Assembly (NCBI RefSeq): GCF_007655135.1
Contig: NW_022204153.1
Location: forward strand, 1 to 64,000
DNA: 64,000 nucleotides
Direction of reading: 5' to 3'
From: Punica granatum
Lineage: Eukaryota > Streptophyta > Magnoliopsida > Myrtales > Lythraceae
Below, piece after piece: positions 1-11,220 of the stretch. Positions within the stretch are counted from its first letter, which is position 1. Every line of letters starts with the position of its first letter. The translations under genes were made by a program, and so were the position numbers. A model generated the notes under the pieces. The model had not been told where the DNA came from and did no database searches. It was given only the letters and a program-made list of their open reading frames with translations.

Positions 1-3000
1 AATGCGGACACGAAGTCCGTGACCCGAAGTCCCTAAAGCAGTAAATGCTAGGCCAAGCCCGTGGAAGCAGTAAATTGCGGACACGAAGTCCGGGACCCGA
101 AGTCCCTAAAGCAGTAATGCTAGGCCGAACCCTGGAAAACAGTAAATGCGGACACGAAGTCCGGGACCCGAAGTCCTAAAGCAGTAAATGCTAGGCCGAA
201 GCCCGTGGAAAGCATAAATGCGGACACGAAGTCCGGGGACCCGAAGTCCCCTAAAGCAGTAAATGCTAGGCCGAAGCCCGTGGAAAGCAGTAAATGCGGA
301 CACGAAGTCCGGGAACCGAGTCCCTAAAGCAGTAATGCTAGGCCGAAGCCCGTGGAAAGCATAAATGCGGACACGAAGTCCGGGGACCGAAGTCCCTAAA
401 GCAGTAAATGCTAGGCCAAGCCCGTGGAAAGCAGTAAAGTGCGGACACGAAGTCCGGGTACCCGAAGTCCCTAAAGCATAAATGCTAGGCCGAAGCCCGT
501 GGAAAGCAGTAAATGCGGACACGAAGTCCGGGAACCGAAGTCCCTAAAGCAGTAAATGCTAGGCCGAAGCCCGTGGAAAGCAGTAAATGCGGACACGAAG
601 TCCGGGGACCCGAAGTCCCTAAAGCAGTAAATGCTAGGCCGAAGCCCGTGGAAAGCAGTAAATGCGGACACAAGTCCGGACCCGAAAGTCCCTAAAGCAG
701 TAAATGCTAGGCCGAAGCCCGTGGAAGCAGTAAATGCGGACACGAAGTCCGGGGACCCGAAGTCCCTAAAGCGTAAATGCTAGGCCGAGCCCGTGGAAAG
801 CAGTAAATGCGGAACGAAGTCCGGGCCCGAAGTCCCTAAGCAGTAAATGCTAGGCCGAGCCCGTTGAAAGCAGTAAAGTGCGGACACGAAGTCCGGGGAA
901 CCCGAAGTCCCCAAAGCAGTAAATGCTAGGCCGAAAGCCCGTGGAAAGCAGTAAATGCGGACACGAAGTCCGGGACCCGAAGTCCCTAAAGCTTAAAATG
1001 CTAGGGCGAAACCCGTGAAAGCAGTAAATGCGGACCGAAGTCCGGGACCCGAAGTCCCTAAAGCGTAAATGCTAGGCCGAAGCCCGTGGAAAGCAGTAAA
1101 TGCGGACACGAAGTCCGGGACCCGAAGTCCCTAAAGCATAAATGCTAGGCCGAAGCCCGTGGAAAGCAGTAAATGCGGACACGAAGTCCGGGGACCCGAA
1201 GTCCCTAAAGCAGTAAATGCTAGGCCGAAGCCCGTGGAACAGTAAATGCGGACACGAAGTCCGGGGACCCGAAGTCCCTAAAGCAGTAATGCTAGGCCGA
1301 AGCCCGTGGAAGCATTAAATGCGGACACGAAGTCCGGGACCCGAAGTCCCTAAAGCATAATGCTAGGCCGAAGCCCGTGGAAAGCATAAATGCGGACACG
1401 ATCCGGGGACCGAAGTCCCTAAAGCAGTAAATGCTAGGAGGCCGAAGCCCGTGGAAAGCAGTAAATGCGGACACGAAGTCCGGGACCCGAAGTCCCAAAG
1501 CAGTAAATGCTAGGCCCGAAACCCGTGGAAGCAGTAAAGTGCGGACACGAAGTCCGGGGACCCGAAGTCCCTAAAGCAGTAAATGCTAGGCCGAAGCCCC
1601 CGTGGAAACATTAATGCGGACACGAATCCGGGACCCGAAGTCCCTAAAGCAGTAAATGCTAGGCCAACCCCGTGGAAGCAGTAAATGCGGACACGAAGTC
1701 CGGGACCCTAAGTCCCTAAGCAGTAATGCTAGGCCGAAGCCCGTGGAAAGCAGTAAATGCGGACACGAAGTCGGTGACCCGAAGTCCTTAAAGCAGTAAA
1801 TGCTAGCCGAAGCCCGTGGAAAGCAGTAAATGCGGACACGAAGTCCGGGGACCCGAAGTCCCTAAAGCAGTAAATGCTAGGCCGAAGCCCGTGGAAAGCA
1901 GTAAATGCGGACACGAAGTCCGGGGACCCGAAGTCCCTAAAGCGGTATGCTAGGCCGAAGCCCGTGGAAAGCAGTAAATGCGGACACGAAGTCCGGTGAC
2001 CCGAAGTCCCTAAAGCAGTAAATGCTAGGCCGAACCCGTGGAAAGCAGTAAATGGACACGAAGTCCGGGGACCCGAATCCCTAAAGCAGTAAATGCTAGG
2101 CCGAAGCCCGTGGAAAGCATAAATGCGGACACGAAGTCCGGGGACCCGAAGTCCCTAAAGCACAAATGCTAGCCGAAGCCCGTGGAAAGCAGTAAATGCG
2201 GACACGAAGTCCGGGACCCGAAGTCCCTAAGCAGTAATTCTAGGCCGAAGCCCGTGGAAAGCAGTAAATGCGGACACGAAGTCCCGGGACCCGAAGTCCC
2301 TAAAGCAGTAAATGCTAGGCCGAGCCCGTGGAAAGCAGTAATGCGGACACGAATCCGGGGACCCGAAGTCCCTAAAGCAGTAAATGCTAGGCCGAAGCCC
2401 GTGGAAAGCAAAATGCGGACACGAAGTCCGGGACCCGAAGTCCCTAAGCAGCAAATGCTAGGCCGAAGCCCGTGGAAAGCAGTAAAGTGCGGACACGAAG
2501 TCCGGGACCCGAAGTCCCTAAAGCAGTAAATGCTAGGCCGAAGCCCGTGGAAAGCAGTAAATGCGGACACGAAGTCCGGGGACCCGAAGTCCCTAAAGCG
2601 GGAAATGCTAGGCCGAAGCCCGTGGAAGCAGTAAATGCGGACACGAAGTCCGGGGACCCGAAGTCCTTAAAGCATAAATGCTAGGCCGAAGCCCTTGAAA
2701 GCATAAATGCGGACACGAAGTCCGGGGACCCGAAGTCCCTAAGCGTAATGCTAGGCCGAAGCCCGTGGAAAGCAGTAAATGCGACACGAAGTCCGGGGAC
2801 CCGAAGTCCCTAAAGCCGTAAATGCTAGGCCGAAGCCGGGGAAAGCAGTAAATGCGGACACGAAGTCCGGGACCCGAAGTCCCTAAAGCAGTAAATGCTA
2901 GGCCGAGCCCGTGGAAAGCAGTAAATGCGGACACGAAGTCCGGGACCCGAAGTCCCTAAAGCAGTAAATGCTAGGCCGAAGCCCGTGGAAGCAGTAATGC

Positions 3001-6000
3001 GGACACGAAGTCCGGTGACCCGAACCCTAAGCAGTAAATGCTAGGCCGAAGCCCTTGGAAAGCAGTAAATGCGGACACGAAGTCCGGGACCCGAAGTCCC
3101 TAAAGCAGTAAATGCTAGGCCGAAGCCCGTGGAAAGCAGTAAATGCGGACACGAAGTCCGGGGACCCGAAGTCCCTAAAGCAGTAATGCTAGGCCGAAGC
3201 CCGTGGAAAGCGTAAATGCGGACACGAGTCCGGGACCCGAAGTCCTAAAGCAGTAAATGCTAGGCCGAAGCCCGTGGAAAGCGTAAATGCGGACACGAAG
3301 TCCGGGGACCCGAAGTCCCTAAAGCGGTAAATGCTAGGCCGAAGCCCGTGGAAAGCAGTAAATGCGGACACGAAGTCCGGGGACCCGAAGTCCTAAAGCA
3401 GTAAATGCTAGGGGGGCGAAGCCCGTGGAAAGCAGTAAATGCGGACACGAAGTCCGGGGACCCGAAGTCCCTAAAGCAGTAAATGCTAGGCCGAAGCCCG
3501 TGGAAAGCAGTAAATGCGGACACGAAGTCCGGGGACCCGAGTCCCTAAAGCAGTAAATGCTAGGCCGAAGCCCGTGGAAAGCAGTAAATGCGGACACGAA
3601 GTCCGGGACCCGAAGTCCCTAAAGCAGTAAATGCTAGGCCGAAGCCCGTGGAAAGCAGTAAAGTCGGACACGAAGTCCGGGGACCCGAAGTCCCTAAAGC
3701 AGTAAATGCTAGGCCGAAGCCCGTGAAAGCAGTAAAGTGCGGACACGAATCCGGGACCCGAAGTCCTAAAGCAGTAAATGCTAGGCCGAAGCCCGTGGAA
3801 AGCATAAATGCGGACACGAATCCGGGGCCCGAAGTCCCTAAAGCAGTAAATGCTAGGCCGAAGCCCGTGGAAAGCAGTAATGCGGACACGAAGTCCGGGG
3901 ACCCGAAGTCCCTAAAGCAGTAAATGCTAGGCCGAAGCCCGTGGAAAGCAGTAAAGTGCGGACACGAAGTCCGGGGACCCGAAGTCCCTAAAGCAGTAAA
4001 TGCTAGGCCGAAGCCCGTGGAAAGCAGTAAATGCGGACACGAAGTTCGGGGACCCGAAGTCCCTAAAGCAGTAAATGCTAGGCCGAAGCCCGTGGAAAGC
4101 AGTAAATGCGGACACGAAGTCCGGGGACCGGAAGTCCCTAAAGCAGTAAATGCTAGGCCGAAGCCCGGAAAGCAGTAAATGCGGACACGAAGTCCGGGAC
4201 CCGAAGTCCCTAAAGCAGTAAATGCTAGGCCGAAGCCCGTGGAAAGCAGTAAATGCGGACACGAAGTCCGGGGACCCGAAGTCCCTAAGCAGTAAATGCT
4301 AGGGCTAAGCCGATGCCGTGAAAGCAGTAAATGCGGACACGAAGTCCGGGGACCCGAAGTTCCTTAAGCAGTAAATGCTAGGCCGAGCCCGTGGAAAGCA
4401 GTAAATGCGGACACGAAGTCCGGACCCGAAGTCCCTAAAGCAGTAAATGCTAGGCCGAAGCCCTTGGAAAGCAGTAAATGCGGACACGAATTCCGGGGAC
4501 CCGAAGTCCCTAAAGCATGAAATGCTAGGCCGAAGCCCGTGGAAAGCAGTAAATGCGGACACGAAGTCCGGGACCCGAAGTCCCTAAGCAGTAAATGCTA
4601 GGCCGAAGCCCGTGAAAGCAGTAAAGTGCGGACACGAATCCGGGGACCCGAAGTCCCTAACATTAAATGCTAGGCCGAAGCCCGTGGAAAGCAGTAAATG
4701 CGGACACGAAGTCCGGGGACCCGAAGTCCCTAAAGCAGTAAATGCTAGGCCGAAGCCCGTGGAAAGCAGTAAATGCGGACACGAAGTCCGGGGACCCGAA
4801 GTCCCTAAAGCAGTAAATGCTAGGCCGAAGCCCGTGGAAAGCAGTAAATGCGGACACGAAGTCCGGGACCCGAAGTCCCTAAAGCAGTAAATGCTAGGCC
4901 GAAGCCCGTGGAAAGCAGTAAATGCGGACACGAAGTCCGGGACCCGAAGTCCCTAAAGCAGTAAATGCTAGGCCGAGCCCGTGGAAAGCGAAATGCGGAC
5001 ACGAAGTCCCGGACCCGAAGTCCCTAAAGCAGTAAATGCTAGGCCGAAGCCCGTGGAAAGCAGTAAATGCGGACACGAAGTCCGGGGACCCGAAGTCCCT
5101 AAAGCAGTAAATGCTAGGCCGAAGCCCGTGGAAAGCAGTAAATGCGGACACGAAGTCCGGGACCCGAAGTCCCTAAAGCAGTAAATGCTAGCCGAAGCCC
5201 GTGGAAAGCAGTAAATGCGGACACGAAGTCCGGGACCCGAAGTCCCTAAAGCAGTAAATGCTAGGCCGAAGCCCGTGGAAAGCAGTAAATGCGGACACGA
5301 AGTCCGGGGACCCGAAGTCCCTAAAGCGTAAATGCTAGGCCGAGGCAGCCCGTGGAAAGCAGTAAATGCGGACACGAATCCGGGGACCCGAAGTCCCTAA
5401 AGCAGTAAATGCTAGGCCGAGCCCGTGGAAAGCAGTAAATGCGGACACGAGTCCGGGACCCGAAGTCCCTAAAGCAGTAAATGCTAGGCCGAAGCCCGTG
5501 GAAAGCAGTAATGCGGACACGAAGTCCGGGGACCCGAAGTCCCTAAAGCAGTAAATGCTAGGCCAAGCCCGTGGAAAGCAGTAAATGCGGACACGAAGTC
5601 CGGGACCCCGAAGTCCCTAAAGCAGTAAATGCTAGGCCGAAGCCCTGGAAAGCAGTAAATGCGGACACGAAGTCCGGGGACCCGAAGTCCCTAAAGCAGT
5701 AAATGCTAGGCCGAAGCCCGTGGAAAGCAGTAAATGCGGACACGAAGTCCGGTGACCCGAAGTCCCTAAAGCAGTAAATGCTAGGCCGAAGCCCGTGGAA
5801 AGCAGTAAATGCGGACACGAAGTCCGGGGACCCGAAGTCCCTAAAGCAGTAAATGCTAGGCCGAAGCCCGTGGAAAGCAGTAAATGCGGACACGAAGTCC
5901 GGGGACCCGAAGTCCCTAAAGCAGTAAATGCTAGGCCGAAGCCCGTGGAAAGCAGTAAATGCGGACACGAAGTCCGGGGACCCGAAGTCCCTAAAGCAGT

Positions 6001-6215
6001 AAATGCTAGGCCGAAGCCCGTGGAAAGCGTAAATGCGGACACGAAGTCCGGGACCCGAAGTCCCTAAAGCAGTAAATGCTAGGCCCGAAGCCCGTGGAAA
6101 GCAGTAAAGTGCGGACCCGAAGTCCGGGGACCCGAAGTCCCTAAAGCAGTAAATGCTAGGCCGAAGCCCGTGAAAAGCAGTAAATGCGGACACGAAGTCC
6201 GGGGACCCGAAGTCC

Positions 6216-6290
6216 CTGCGAAGTCGAGTGCAAATGCTTGGCCAAGCCCGTGGAAAGCAGTAAATGTCGGACGCGAACGAAGTCCGGGGG
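6216..6290 (+). repeat. Scrambled monomer pair
   Basis: After a normal GACCCGAAGTCCCT the sequence becomes GCGAAGTCGAGTGCAAATG, then CTTGGCCAAGCCCGTGG, then AAATGTCGGACGCGAACG before returning to AAGTCCGGGGGACCC. The half-unit boundary GCAGTAAATGC is degraded, and short insertions of satellite-like words are present. No foreign sequence is recognisable. It could be an old rearranged unit or a badly resolved base-call stretch. Confidence 0.7.
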
Positions 6291-7189
6291 ACCCGAAGTC
6301 CCTAAAGCAGTAAATGCTAGGCCGAACCCGTGGAAAGCAGTAAAGTGCGGACACGAAGTCCGGGACCCGAAGTCCCAAAGCAGTAAATGCTAGGCCGAAG
6401 CCCGTGGAAAGCAGTAAATGCGGACACGAAGTCCGGGGACCCGAAGTCCCTAAAGCAGTAAATGCTAGGCCGAAGCCCGTGGAAAGCAGTAAATGCGGAC
6501 ACGAAGTCCGGGGACCCGAAGTCCCTAAAGCAGTAAATGCTAGGCCGAAGCCCGTGGAAAGCAGTAAATGCGGACACGAAGTCCGGGACCCGAAGTCCCT
6601 AAAGCAGTAAATGCTAGGCCGAGCCCGTGGAAAGCAGTAAATGCGGACACGAAGTCCGGGGACCCGAAGTCCCTAAAGCAGTAAATGCTAGGCCGAAGCC
6701 CGTGGAAAGCAGTAAATGCGGACACGAAGTCCGGGGACCCGAAGTCCCTAAAGCAGTAAATGCTAGGCCGAAGCCCGTGGAAAGCAGTAATGCGGACACG
6801 AAGTCCGGGGACCCGAAGTCCCTAAAGCAGTAAATGCTAGGCCGAGCCCGTGGAAAGCAGTAAAGTGCGGACACGAAGTCCGGGGACCCGAAGTCCCCTA
6901 AAGCAGTAAATGCTAGGCCGAAGCCCGTGGAAAGCAGTAAATGCGGACACGAAGTCCGGGGACCCGAAGTCCCTAAAGCAGTAAATGCTAGGCCGAAGCC
7001 CGTGGAAAGCTAAATGCGGACACGAAGTCCGTGGACCCGAAGTCCCTAAAGCGGTAATGCTAGGCCGAAGCCCGTGAAAGCAGTAAATGCGGACACGAAG
7101 TCCGGGGACCCGAAGTCCCTAAAGCAGTAAATGCTAGGCCGAAGCCCGTGGAAAGCAGTAAATGCGGACACGAAGTCCGGACCCGAAGT

Positions 7190-7220
7190 CCCTAAAGTAA
7201 AAAGAAAGCAGTCAGTAAAT
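7190..7220 (+). repeat. Short A/G-rich insertion in a monomer
   Basis: Between CCCTAAAG and CAGTAAATGCTAGG there are about 14 extra bases reading TAAAAAGAAAGCAGT. The insertion contains a partial copy of the AAAGCAGT word that normally sits there. It is best read as a local slippage duplication and shows no target-site duplication or other mark of a mobile element. Confidence 0.65.
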
Positions 7221-7880
7221 GCTAGGCCGAAGCCCGTGGAAGCAGTAAATGCGGACACGAAGTCCGGGGCCCCGAAGTCCCTAAAGCAGTAAATGCTAGG
7301 CCGAAGCCCGTGGAAAGCAGTAAATGCGGACACGAAGTCCGGGGACCCGAAGTCCCTAAAGCAGTAAATGCTAGGCCGAAGCCCGTGGAAAGCAGTAAAT
7401 GCGGACACGAAGTCCGGGGACCCGAATTCCCTAAAGCATTAATGCTAGGCCGAACCCGTGGAAAGCAGTAAATGCGGACACGAAGTCCGGGGACCCGAAG
7501 TCCCTAAGCAGTAAATGCTAGGCCGAAGCCCGTGGAAAGCAGTAAATGCGGACACGAAGTCCGGGACCCGAAGTCCCTAAAGCAGTAAATGCTGGCCGAA
7601 GCCGTGGAAAGCAGTAAATGCGGACACGAAGTCCGGGACCCGAAGTCCCTAAAGCAGTAAATGCTAGGCCGAAGCCCGTGGAAAGCAGTAAAGTGCGGAC
7701 ACGAAGTCCGGGACCCGAAGTCCCTAAAGCAGTAAATGCTAGGCCGAAGCCCGTGGAAAGCAGTAAATGCGGACACGAAGTCCGGTGACCCGAAGTCCCT
7801 AAGCAGTAAATGCTAGGCCGACCCGTGGAAAGCAGTAAATGCGGACACGAAGTCCGGGACCCGAAGTCCCTAAAGCAGTA

Positions 7881-7900
7881 AATGCTAGGCTAGGCCGAAG
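7881..7900 (+). repeat. 5-bp tandem duplication TAGGC
   Basis: The normal ATGCTAGGCCGAAG reads ATGCTAGGCTAGGCCGAAG, a direct duplication of TAGGC beside the left arm of hairpin H4. It is a simple slippage event in a single unit. Confidence 0.8.
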
Positions 7901-8795
7901 CCCGTGGAAAGCGTAAATGCGGACACGAAGTCCGGGGACCCGAAGTCCCTAAAGCAGTAATGTGCTAGGCCGAAGCCCGTGGAAAGCAGTAAATGCGGAC
8001 ACGAAGTCCGGGGACCCGAAGTTCCTGAAGCGGTAAATGCTAGGCCGAAGCCCGTGGAAAGCAGTAAATGCGGACACGAAGTCCGGGGACCCGAAGTCCC
8101 TAAAGCAGTAAATGCTAGGCCGAAGCCCGTGGAAAGCAGTAAATGCGGACACGAAGTCCGGGACCCGAAGTCCCTAAAGCAGTAAATGCAAGGCCGAAGC
8201 CCGTGGAAAGCAGTAAATGCGGACACGAAGTCCGGGGACCCGAAGTCCCTAAAGCATAAATGCTAGGCCGAAGCCCGTGGAAGCAGTAAATGCGGACACG
8301 AAGTCCGGGGACCCGAAGTCCCTAAAGCAGTAATGCTAGGCCGAGCCCGTGGAAAGCAGTAAATGCGGACACGAAGTCCGGGGACCCGAAGTCCCTAAAG
8401 CAGTAAATGCTAGGCCGAAGCCCGTGGAAAGCAGTAAATGCGGACACGAAGTCCGGGGACCCGAAGTCCCTAAAGCAGTAAATGCTAGGCCGAAGCCCGT
8501 GGAAAGCAGTAAATGCGGACACGAAGTCCGGGGACCCGAGTCCCTAAAGCAGAAATGCTAGGCCGAAGCCCGTGGAAAGCAGTAAATGCGGACACGAAGT
8601 CCGGGGACCCGAAGTCCCTAAAGCGTAAATGCAGGCCGAGCCCGTGGAAAGCAGTAAATGCGGACACGAAGTCCGTGACCCGAAGTCCCAAAGCGTAAAT
8701 GCTAGGCCGAAGCCCGTGAAAGCAGTAAATGCGGACACGAAGTCCGGGACCCGAAGTCCCTAAAGCAGTAAATGCTAGGCCGAAGCCCGTGGAAA

Positions 8796-8887
8796 GCAGT
8801 AAAGTGCGGACACGAAGTCCGGGGACCCGAAGTCCGGTGGACCCGAAGTCCCTAAAGCAGTAAATGCTAGGCCGAAGCCCGTGGAAA
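8796..8887 (+). repeat. 92-bp monomer with an extra 15-bp module
   Basis: This unit carries the GTAAAGTGCGG insertion and a second, larger one. After CACGAAGTCC and GGGGACCCGAAGTCC there is a further GGTGGACCCGAAGTCC before CCTAAAG. The unit therefore has three CGAAGTCC modules in its first half instead of two. The extra 16 bases are one H2-type module plus a T inside its G run. It shows directly that the 15-bp module can be gained as a unit. Confidence 0.85.
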
Positions 8888-9720
8888 GCAGTAAATGGGG
8901 ACACGAGGTCCGGGGAACCGAAGTCCCTAAAGCAGTAAATGCTAGGCCGAAGCCCGTGGAAAGCAGTAAATGCGGACACGAAGTCCGGGGACCCGAAGTC
9001 CCTAAAGCAGTAAATGCTAGGCCGAAGCCCGTGGAAAGCAGTAAATGCGGACACGAAGTCCGGGGACCCGAAGTCCTTAAAGCCGTAAATGCTAGGCCGA
9101 AGCCCGTGGAAAGCAGTAAATGCGCCCTAAAGCGGTAAATGCTAGGCCGAAGCCCGTGGAAAGCAGTAAATGCGGAAACGAAGTCCGGGGACCCGAAGAC
9201 CCTAAAGCGGTAAATGCTAGGCCGAAGCCCGTGGAAAGCAGTATATGCGGACACGAAGTCCAGGGACCCGAAGTCCCTAAAGCAGTAAATGCTAGGCCGA
9301 AGCCCGTGGAAAGCAGTAAAGTGCGGACACGAAGTCCGTGGACCCGAAGTCCTTAAGCAGTAAATGCTAGGCCGAAACCCGTGGAAAGCAGTAAATGCGG
9401 ACACGAAATCCGGGGACCCGATGTCCCTAAAGCAGTAAATGCTAAGCCGAAGCCCGTGGAAAGCTGTAAATGCGGACACGAAGCCCGGGGACCGGAAGTC
9501 CCTAAAGCAGTAAATGCTAGGCCGAAGCCCGTGGAAAGCAGTAAAATGCGGACACGAAGTCCGGGGACCCGAAGTCCCTAAAGCGGTAAATGCTAGGCCG
9601 AAGCCCGTGGAAAGAAGTAAATGCGGACACGAAGTCCGGGGATCCGAAGTCCCTAAAGCGGTAAATGCTAGGCCAAAGCTCGTGGAAAGCAGTAAAGTGC
9701 GGACACGAAGTCCGGGGACC
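8880..9720 (+). repeat. Substitution-rich variant block
   Basis: Units here are mostly full length but carry many base substitutions and few homopolymer deletions, unlike the rest of the first 14 kb. Examples are AATGGGGACACGAGG near 8,895, GCGGAAACGAAG near 9,174, CGAAGACCCTAAAGCGG near 9,195, CAGTATATGCGG near 9,240, GTCCAGGGACCC near 9,260, CCGTGGACCC near 9,329, CGAAACCCGTGG near 9,375, GATGTCCC near 9,420, GCTAAGCCG near 9,444, AGAAGTAAATG near 9,615, GGGGATCCG near 9,641 and AAAGCTCGTGG near 9,676. These look like diverged monomers rather than sequencing noise. Part of the block is related to 15,321-15,680. Confidence 0.85.
9113..9162 (+). repeat. 50-bp monomer lacking hairpins H1 and H2
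   Basis: The unit reads GCAGTAAATGCG and then jumps to CCCTAAAGCGGTAAATGC. The missing 25 bp, from GACACGAAG through CCCGAAGT, span nearly all of hairpin modules H1 and H2. The second half is intact apart from the CAG-to-CGG variant. Confidence 0.88.
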
Positions 9721-9984
9721 CGAAGTCCCTAAAGTAAATGCTAGGCCGAAGCCCGTGGAAAGCGTAAATGCGGACACGAAGTCCGGGGACCCGAAGTCCC
9801 TAAAGCAGTAAATGCTAGGCCGAAGCCCGTGGAAAGCAGTAAATGCGGACACGAAGTCCGGGGACCCGAAGTCCCTAAAGCAGTAAATGCTAGGCCGAAG
9901 CCCGTGGAAAGCAGTAAATGCGGACACGAAGTCCGGGGACCCGAAGTCCCTAAAGCAGTAAATGCTAGGCCGAAGCCCGTGGAA

Positions 9985-10100
9985 AGCAGTAAATGCGGAC
10001 ACGAAGTCCGGTGACACGAAGTCCCTAAAGCAGTAAATGCTAGGCCCGAGCCCGTGGAAAGCAGTAAAGTGCGGACCCGAAGTCCGGGGACCCGAAGTCC
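9985..10100 (+). repeat. Variant monomer pair GGTGACACG / TAGGCCCGAG / GCGGACCCG
   Basis: One unit has GGTGACACGAAGTCC in place of GGGGACCCGAAGTCC (T at 10,012, A at 10,015). Its second half has TAGGCCCGAG. The next unit has GTAAAGTGCGGACCCGAAG, so its H1 loop is of the H2 type. A further GGTGA occurs at 10,163. The same rare set, except GCGGACCCG, returns at the right edge of the window near 63,930-63,975. Confidence 0.85.
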
Positions 10101-11101
10101 CTAAAGCAGTAAATGCTAGGCCGAAGCCCGTGGAAAGCAGTAAATGCGGACACGAAGTCCGGTGACCCGAAGTCCCAAAAGCAGTAAATGCTAGGCCGAA
10201 ACCCGTGGAAATCAGTAAATGCGGACACGAAGTCCGGGACCCGAAGTCCTAAAGCAGTAAATGCTAGGCCGAAGCCCGTGGAAAGCAGTAAATGCGGACA
10301 CGAAGTCCGGGACCCGAAGTCCCTAAAGCAGTAAATGCTAGGCCGAAGCCCGTGGAAAGCAGTAAAGTGCGGACACGAAGTCCGGGGACCCGAAGTCCCT
10401 AAAGCAGTAAATGCTAGGCCGAAGCCCGTGGAAAGCAGTAAATGCTGACACGAAGTCCGGGACCCGAAGTCCCTAAAGCAGTAAATGCTAGGCCGAAGCC
10501 CGTGGAAAGCAGTAAATGCGGACACGAAGTCCGGGGACCCGAAGTCCCTAAAGCAGTAAATGCTAGGCCGACGCCCGTGGAAAGCAGTAAAGTGCGGACA
10601 CGAAGTCCGGGGACCCGAAGTCCCTAAAGCAGTAAATGCTAGGCCGAAGCCCGTGGAAAGCAGTAAATGCGGACACGAAGTCCGGGGACCGAAGTCCCTA
10701 AAGCAGTAATGCTAGGCCGAAGCCCGTGGAAAGCAGTAAATGCGGACACGAAGTCCGGGGACCCAAGTCCCTAAAGCAGTAAATGCTAGGCCGAAGCCCG
10801 TGGAAAGCAGTAATGCGGACACGAAGTCCGGGGACCCGAAGTCCCTAAAGCAGTAAATGCTAGGCCGAAGCCCGTGGAAAGCAGTAAATGCGGACACGAA
10901 GTCCGGGACCCGAAGTCCCTAAAGCAGTAAATGCTAGGCCGAAGCCCGTGGAAAGCAGTAAATGCGGACACGAAGTCCGGGGACCCGAAGTCCCTAAAGC
11001 GTAATGCTAGGCCGAAGCCCGTGGAAAGCAGTAAATGCGGACACGAAGTCCGGGGACCCGAAGTCCCTAAAGCGGTAAATGCTAGGCCGAGCCCGTGGAA
11101 A

Positions 11102-11220
11102 GCAGTAAATGCGGACACGAAGTCCGGGACCCGAAGTCCCTAAGCAGTAAATGCGGAGACGAAGTCCGGGGGACCTGAAGTCCTTAAATCAAAGCAAATG
11201 CTGGCCAGAGCCCGTGGAAA
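11102..11220 (+). repeat. Half-unit followed by a degenerate monomer
   Basis: The segment 11,102-11,143 is a first half only, ending GTCCCTAA. It is followed directly by another GCAGTAAATGCGG, so the 31-bp second half is missing. The next unit is diverged: GCGGAGACGAAG, GGGGGACCTGAAGTCC, then TTAAATCAAAGCAAATG and CTGGCCAGAGCCCGTGG. The same class of half-unit loss occurs in the clean core at 34,725-34,768. Confidence 0.8.

Noticed and set aside
7190..7220. Small mobile-element insertion in the array
   Set aside because: The extra bases are A/G-rich satellite words, with no terminal inverted repeats, target-site duplication or tail.
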